From assembly GCF_000699445.3 (NCBI RefSeq), contig NC_067196.1:78854364-78918363 (forward strand): DNA of 64,000 nt, in the 5' to 3' direction. Shown piece by piece: positions 57,791-64,000 of the stretch; the first letter of the stretch is position 1; every line of letters starts with the position of its first letter. Below the pieces are notes generated by a model. The model was not told the DNA's origin, made no database searches, and worked only from the letters and a program-made list of their open reading frames with translations. The stretch comes from Schistosoma haematobium. Taxonomy: Eukaryota > Platyhelminthes > Trematoda > Strigeidida > Schistosomatidae. The position numbers and the translations under genes were made by a program.

Positions 57791-58929
57791 TCTAAATTAC
57801 GAAAATACAAGTTTTACCTAGAAATAAGCTGGAAATTCAACTTTCATTCTGATATATTCCCCTTTTTTTCATGTAATAAATGAAGAAGAAAATCAATTAT
57901 AATAATGTCATCTTAAATGCTAGATGTGTTAACTGATATATGATATAATAAAAATGAATTTATTACGACGAATAAGACAAAAGCACCAATAACAAAATAA
58001 ATTCTGTTGTGTTTCTATTTGCTTCTAAATACTAAGTAACCATGTGATCTAATCTTGGTCATTCATGATTTAGACAAAATTAGAATATACTTTGCACACT
58101 AGTTGTATACATCTTTGGTCAAGTCAGATAAGGTCAACAATTATTGATTTATGGTTTCTTGAAAGGTCGATACTTTTCACTGATAATCTTTTGTGGAATT
58201 AATTTATTATTATACGAAATGATTTAACATTAGTGTGTAATTATCAGGATGCCTTTTTATCCTGTTGGTAAACTAGATAGATTCCGACAGTAGAAGGGCA
58301 GGAACTGAGGATACTGGATATTCTTCAAATATCATAAATTTGGTTTCTTATATGGGATTTTGCGTCCTCTAGCTTAAATATTCACAATTTTCTAGATTAA
58401 TCAATTTTTATTCAACAGCTTCAAGATTCAAGGATTTTAATGACTGAATTTTCTGTCTGAATATTCTTTATTTGTGAGTGGCAGTTTAATGAGCTGTAAA
58501 CTGATCAAAATATGTACAGACGGGAATATTCCAGGACCTACATAGAAGAGATGAACCAGTTTTAAGGACCCGAATTTTTATTTTCGAAAGATCAATGAAA
58601 TAAAACCTGTTGTAAAGGATTACCAATTTTTTTCGCCAAAATTCAAAGCTGTAACATTTAGCAGGAAACTGTATAAGCTTATATAAAAGAACTCACTATT
58701 AATTGAGCTTCAGACATGTTTCAGACACGAAATATATTACTCGACAACTGATCAAGATTTTTTCATATTGCTAGCAATTCATTAGTCAGTCTTCATTTTC
58801 TAAACCATAGCCAATTAAATCATTCAAAATTAAAAGTTGGTTTATCAATAATCACAAAGTTAAAATTCAATTAAGTAAACATTCTCGTGCTTTTTAAAGT
58901 AACAAATTGAAGTTTTGGAAAATATTGTT
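57791..58929. other. Intergenic sequence, no gene seen
   Basis: AT-rich, nothing recognised. Confidence 0.5.
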
Positions 58930-59125
58930 TATTCAGTCTTCAGTAATAAGGATAGTAGGTTGGTGAACCTGTGTTAATCCTGACAGATTGCCTTTCAGTG
59001 AAGGTCCAGTTCTCCTTGAAAATATTCACTAATGGGGCTGATACCACTTGTTCAGGTAAGGCGTTCCAATCATTGACTACTCGATGAGAAAAACGGGACA
59101 TTAGAAAAACGGGAATGTACATCTA
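58930..59125 (-). mobile_element. CR1-like LINE 3' end fragment
   Basis: The minus strand encodes SRFSHRVVNDWNALPEQVV followed by NIFKENW, matching the F-x-x-R-V-x-x-x-W-N-x-L-P-x-x-V-V-x-A plus F-K signature at the C-terminus of CR1/jockey-type LINE proteins. A stop follows (YYPYY). Confidence 0.75.
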
Positions 59126-59171
59126 TTGTTTTTCATCTTTCATATCTTAGTTTCTTTTTTTTAATTATTGT

Positions 59172-59370
59172 TTACATATTTCTATATAAACTAACTAAAC
59201 TAACATTAGACCTATGACATGAAAATGCATCTAAAGGTACTTGCCGTACATCTGGAGGTGCATTTGATTGCATTTCTTCTTGGCCCAAAACCATACTTTC
59301 AGTGATCTTATTGCGCTTGCCAGGCATTTCTATATTTGTCACCTGTGATTGCGGTTCGTTTGAAAACTAA
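59172..59370 (-). CDS. Possible minus-strand exon or ORF remnant, unrecognised
   Basis: A minus-strand frame reads VTNIEMPGKRNKITESMV, then GQEEMQSNAPPDVRQ. Codon use looks coding-like and unlike the surrounding AT-rich DNA. A cag acceptor precedes GTGACA (59343) and a gtacct donor could follow CGGCAA (near 59246); otherwise the frame runs to a TAA at 59174-59172. I do not recognise the protein. It could be an exon of a neighbouring minus-strand gene, or a retroelement remnant, given the CR1 piece just downstream. Confidence 0.3.
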
Positions 59371-59639
59371 TTGTTTTAAATATAAATAACATTAATTCAC
59401 AACACAACAAAAATTTATATTACAATCGGAACTTAGATTATGTTCATATGAACCGTATAAATTAAAATAAAACGTTACCTAATGTAATTCATTTACCTAG
59501 TACAAGTTTATGAATTCGACCTTGAGCAACACTGTTCGTATCTAAGGTTTAGTGATTTAACTTGACTAACCAAAGCTAAATGAATCAAACGATGTTTACA
59601 ACTTAAATCTATCGGTTGAAAACTAAATACTTTAACAAT

Positions 59640-59830
59640 GAAACTATTCACGAAATTGCGCCATCGTACATTATTATCTTCAGTGAGCTGATATCTCACA
59701 ACAGACCTGGTTGAACTCCATTGGTTACGGCCATCCAGTGCTTCCAGGTTTTCCCTGATGGTCTAGCTTCAATTGACTTATGATTTCAACTATTGAAATT
59801 TCTAAACTCTCCACAAAACCCCTTCTGATA
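59640..59830. mobile_element. SINE family B pieces: inverted head and tail
   Basis: 59640-59702 is a minus-strand family B leader (tgtgagatatcagctcactg), extended by the gacctggtt shared in reverse with 63155-63166. From 59725 to 59830 a + strand family B 3' part follows (ccatccagtgcttccagg to AAACCCCTT). The ribozyme is incomplete. Confidence 0.55.
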
Positions 59831-60184
59831 ATGAAACTATTGTTTGAAATGAATTAGGAATAATTTCGGTGATACATTTGAAATACATAGAAATCCATTA
59901 AAAATGAAATTCTAATCAAATTTATTTCAACTTAATAATCCATTTATCAATGATTATTCGGTTAACTTGATTAATCTAAAATTTCTGGTTTTAGACTTTA
60001 AATTCCGTTACTTCCAAGTGTATTTTCTTTAAGAAAAGAAAATAGAACTTTAATAAACTGGAGATTTCTATGGCATGATGAATTATGCAAGAATCTGATT
60101 AATTTGAAGCGAATTATTCATAACAGATACATGCTAGTTTCAATACTTCTGAAACCAAGACACTGATTAATAGTTCCTTAGAAA

Positions 60185-60484
60185 TTCACTAAGTATTGTT
60201 TTACATGAATCTTCCCATTGATGTTTTAGGACTGAAATTGATCAGCCTCTTATTGGCATATGTGCATACTGTGTGTATGCCTCGACATTGCCTTAATTTA
60301 CAAGCATTACATGCAAAGATGGATATTGGCTAGCAGTGGAATCCAGGACGCGCGTTTCGTCCTGTTTGGGACTCGTCAGCTGGATGTACCTGCATCTCAG
60401 AGTTGATGTTCACTCTGAGACTCGAACTCAGTACCGTTCGCTTTACACGCCATCGCGTTATCCCTTTTAGCTACTGAGTCCTGG
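60185..60484 (-). mobile_element. SM-alpha-like SINE, complete, intact ribozyme
   Basis: The tRNA-like head (60484-60395), hammerhead (60393-60333) and tail module (to about 60185) are contiguous and in one orientation. This shows the natural order head, ribozyme, tail for the rearranged copies at 1206 and 7872. Confidence 0.8.
60333..60393 (-). ncRNA. Hammerhead ribozyme, SM-alpha type, intact core
   Basis: The minus strand has stem I ATCCAG/CTGGAT, CTGACGA (60379-60373), stem II GTCC/GGAC, GAAAC (60358-60354) and GTC (60349-60347). Stem III is ACGCGCGT, a perfect palindrome. It closely resembles the published Schistosoma mansoni SM-alpha hammerhead as I remember it. Confidence 0.85.
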
Positions 60485-62337
60485 TAGCCACTTGCTTGTG
60501 CAATGGGGTGAATAAACTACATTATTCAGTAAACAAGTATAACTGTTATGAGGATAAGAGTTAAGAATAAAGATTCTGAACCAACCCAAACGAGAATCGA
60601 AACAATATTTTACATATGATATTACATATTGTTTGTGACAGATACCATGATCGAAATCGAACAAAGGTAAGATATATAATGAATTTTGACTCTGAATAAT
60701 GATAAAGTAATGGATGTTGTAGCAGAAATGGGATTTTCTCATGATCTGAAGAGCAAACATTTTAATTTAAGGTATAGTCGTTATTAAATACATTATATTT
60801 CACAATGAAATAGGCTTTCAGTATGTTGGAAAAAGCATGGAATGTTCATATACTATTATAACTAAGAATTCAAATGCGTGCGGAATTACTGATAATGGAT
60901 TGCTTATCTACTTAACATCACTTCCTATAAATCCCAGTCTGGACCAGTATAGCATTATACATATACGCATAAGTTTTGTATATATTTATTCAACCTTTAG
61001 GATTAAATATTCTCACACAATCTAAATCCTTTTTATCTGCACAGATGTCTAGGGAACTGTTTAAGAAGCACGTATGAGTTATTGAATTGGACCAAAGAAT
61101 ATGACATTCTCTTGAACGAGAATACGGTGAATATAAATTCACTAAAAAGAATTAATTTTACTTATACATATTAACAGTCGTTTTCCTATAAAGAAGAACA
61201 CATAGTCCCACTAAACTCATAAAAAATGTATCAAAATAAGTAACAGAAGCAAATGTACAATTAATTTCTTTTTATATACGTTAGATTTATTTCAACAGTA
61301 TGAGCTTCCATTGATAATAAAGCACACTTTAATGCTTACTAAAAACTTATAAACAATTGTAACTGAAAGATGCATACAAACGGAGCTATCCTAATGAGAC
61401 TTCAATATGATTCTATATGATGAACGATTTACGAATGGTATATACTGAAATTAAAGATTGTTTACAGTGTATTACCACCCTGTCACTCCTATATTAATTT
61501 TTTTCCTATCAAAAGTAATACGGAGTCAGAAAAAGACAGATATTCTGTCCAACTTGTACATGATTAATTTCTCTAAATCATTTCCTTATTTTTTATAGGA
61601 CGAGAGAAATTTTGAAACAAATACACCATTTGTTTACCTCAAGTTAGATAATGTTCAATTAATACTTGTTTCGTGGTGCCAATATTTTTGTCATACTCCC
61701 TTTCTTTGACCGATTCAGCTGGAAACAGTCCTTGATTGGGCTGGTAGACATAATCAATAAATACATGTGAATACTGAATAGATATTTGTTGTTTTTACAG
61801 AGTTTAGGAATACCATTTTTATCTTTCGAGTGTTGTTAAATTGATTCCAATACACTGGAAATTTACTTCTACTATAAATACACAGATAAATTCCCAAAAT
61901 ACAAAACTCAAATAACGTACTTATTTCAATCGATCACAATGTGAATATGTTGGACTAAACAGATACGGTAGTTTCAACAAATACAGTTTCAAAACGTCAT
62001 TTTCAGATGAGCCTTAAGAGATTCTAATTTTGGGCGTTTTGGTTAAAAAAATAATAGAGTTTTATGGGGAATATCACTTTTAAGGAGACGATGGACACTG
62101 AAATGAAACATTCAATTTTTCTTGAAAACTGTCTTACCATTAAGACAATCTCCATGAATCATTCAACTGAATAATCATCGCACCCTCACTGGTGATAAGC
62201 TTAAAGGTAGATTACTTGGATTTCTGTTGTAGAGATATTAGTTACAGACTTTGGCTTCATCAGGAATGTGAATACACAGTAAATACACCGTAACTACGAA
62301 ATTTTGTAGTCTATAACACAAACTAACCTTCATTAAA
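60485..62337. other. Intergenic sequence, no gene seen
   Basis: AT-rich, nothing recognised; short frames at 60467-60760 (minus) and 60837-61025 (plus) look spurious. Confidence 0.5.
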
Positions 62338-62420
62338 TAATCGTTGGAAAGCAGAAAACACTGGACAGCTTTTTCATTCTGGTAAGGGACCCCTCAAAAG
62401 CACACATTCATGGCATGTAG
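62338..62420 (-). mobile_element. Old SINE family B fragment
   Basis: The minus strand keeps GGGGTCCC-like stem II, gctgtccagtgttttc and partial flanks. The ribozyme core is decayed. Confidence 0.4.
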
Positions 62421-63156
62421 GCAGATAGACGTTTCAAAATAAATCCATCAGATTCTCAGGCTTATTGTTTAGTTGAATTGTCTAGTTCGGTTGCTGTTCA
62501 AACTTATAAAAACATTATTAGTTAGTTGAGACTTATATTTCTTCAATTCTTGATTCAGAGTCACCTTTATTAATGAATATACAGCCAAGTTTGATGTTGG
62601 CCCTATACAATGACTACACTGCCAATAAAGTTTTTTTCTTTCATGTTTACGCATGTTTATGCTGTTTTTACTTTATTTATCAATACCATCTTTAAAAATC
62701 TTGGCTGACGGAACCACTGTATTTTTTGAATTTATTGTAATCTAATTTGATGCCCATATTCTGTCATAGTTTTCTGTTGTTGTTATTCAAGAAATCAGCT
62801 AATCACTTTCAGTATAAGGGGCCCTTGCATCATAAGTTAACGTAATTGCTCACATTTAACAAGCGATAACACATTGTCCGTCGTAACTTTAAACTAATCA
62901 TCAGTTTACACTCTTTACTCTGCGTGGGACGGAATTCTGGACTTTTAGATAGTTGAACTGCCTCATTTCACATAATGAATTGGAATCCAGTTGTTTACAT
63001 TTCCTAATATCAATTGAATTTCCAAATAACGCGACCACAACGTATCACAAGAAATAAAGTTCTCAGTGGGTTGTTGATGTAAACGTTTTAAAAAACACCA
63101 GCAAAGACCAAAAATTGTCATCTGACCTATGCTTATCAATGTTTCCCTAACTATCA
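62421..63156. other. Intergenic sequence, no gene seen
   Basis: AT-rich, nothing recognised. Confidence 0.5.
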
Positions 63157-63472
63157 ACCAGGTCTGTTGTGAGATATCAGCTAACTGAAGACAATGGTAT
63201 ACGGTGGCAAAACTTTTTGGATTGGTTGAAGTTGGACATTAACACCGTTGGATGCCGGCTCAGTGGTCTAATGGTTAAATGCTCGCACGCGAAACTAGTA
63301 GGTCCTGGATTCGAATCCCATGGGGTGCGGGACCGTGGATGCTCACTGCTGAGGTGCCCCATACTAGGACGAAACGGCCATCCAGTGCTTCCAGGTTTTC
63401 CATGGTGGTCTAGCTTCAATTGACTCATGATTTCAATCTGTGAAAATTTCTAAAAATCTCCACAAACCCCTA
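63157..63472 (+). mobile_element. SINE family B, complete, ribozyme mutated
   Basis: Leader (tgtgagatatcagctaactg), tRNA-like head (ggctcagtggtctaatgg; gattcgaatccc), hammerhead and full tail to AAACCCC. The ribozyme has CTGAGGT (A9 lost) and an ATC cleavage triplet; GAAAC is intact. It shows the family's full length of about 310 bp. Confidence 0.75.
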
Positions 63473-64000
63473 TCTTCAGTTAGTCACGAAATATTTTTTG
63501 GCCAATGAGACAGAGATAAACGTATCTCAGGTCTTCTTTTACAAACCTCATATCTTGTTTAATATTTCGGGTTATCACTTCAAAAAACTACCAGTCATCA
63601 ATAATCATGACAATACTACCACTACTGCTAATAATAATAATGAGCTTGATTAAGTTTCATTGGTGATGATAGAGTTAAACTGTAGGGGTCTTAATCTCAC
63701 TCTATAACTTCAATAGTTCATCTCAAAGTTCATAAGTTCACGGCTTTAAAGGTAACGTTACCTGACAAGCCAGAATCCAATCCATCATATTGCTTAAGAG
63801 TCACAGCAAGGATGAAAAAACAATGATCCCTGGTTTTTAAAAGGGATAAACAGATAAACAGATCTCTTTCACATTGAATCAATCACAACAAACCGTCCAA
63901 CTAAATGATACTAATAATATTAATGATGTAAATTGATCATTCAGAATTATTTTATTCATGATGTAAACAATTCAACTGGTGAAATTCTATGCTAAAATTA
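63473..64000. other. Intergenic sequence, no gene seen
   Basis: AT-rich, nothing recognised up to the window end. Confidence 0.5.

Overview
The window is AT-rich, intron-rich flatworm DNA, almost certainly from a blood fluke (genus Schistosoma). Evidence: tRNA-headed short repeats carry the hammerhead ribozyme typical of schistosome SM-alpha repeats; RTE-type (SR2-like) LINEs ending in TAAG repeats and GIY-YIG Penelope-like elements (PLEs) are common; a few host exons sit among kilobase-scale introns full of repeats. The species cannot be fixed from sequence alone. No bacterial, viral, CRISPR, rRNA or canonical tRNA gene was seen.

One host gene dominates. Fourteen GT-AG exons on the + strand (2433-54109), plus one uncertain exon (16441-16626), encode the C-terminal 1369 or so residues of a large cell-surface protein: seven immunoglobulin (Ig) domains, one fibronectin type III (FN3) domain, a Ser/Thr-rich membrane-proximal domain, one transmembrane helix and a tail of about 9 residues. 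The order resembles the nephrin/Sns/Hibris or sidestep adhesion receptors. The start of the gene lies upstream. All splice junctions are phase 1 except one phase-0 junction inside the seventh Ig domain, and the frame closes over the whole model, which strongly supports it.

Layout. 1-2432: upstream intron with a palindromic hammerhead-like repeat and an SM-alpha SINE. 2433-6728: Ig1 and Ig2. 6729-15876: a 9.1 kb intron with SINEs, PLE tails, a 5'-inverted RTE and a 653-bp block repeated 10,024 bp downstream. 15877-24356: Ig3 to Ig5, with a Penelope element just upstream of the second Ig5 exon. 24357-31456: a 7.1 kb intron holding a PLE inverted repeat with 1,063-bp arms. 31457-36090: Ig6 and Ig7. 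36091-41513: an intron with a complete but dead RTE LINE (12-bp target duplication) and an older antisense RTE. 41514-44287: FN3. 44288-51119: an intron with a 0.45-kb inverted repeat and a second head-to-head PLE. 51120-54109: membrane-proximal domain, transmembrane segment and stop. 54110-64000: mostly repeats, with one weak possible minus-strand exon near 59.3 kb.

Most interesting are (i) several different tRNA-headed SINE families that each end in a hammerhead ribozyme; three of them have a self-complementary stem III that differs in sequence but keeps its pairing; (ii) the PLE inverted repeat inserted as a single unit between 12-bp target duplications; (iii) two nearly identical 653-bp blocks whose recombination would delete exactly 301 codons in frame from the Ig receptor. 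All identities and folds here were read by eye, without database searches or folding software.
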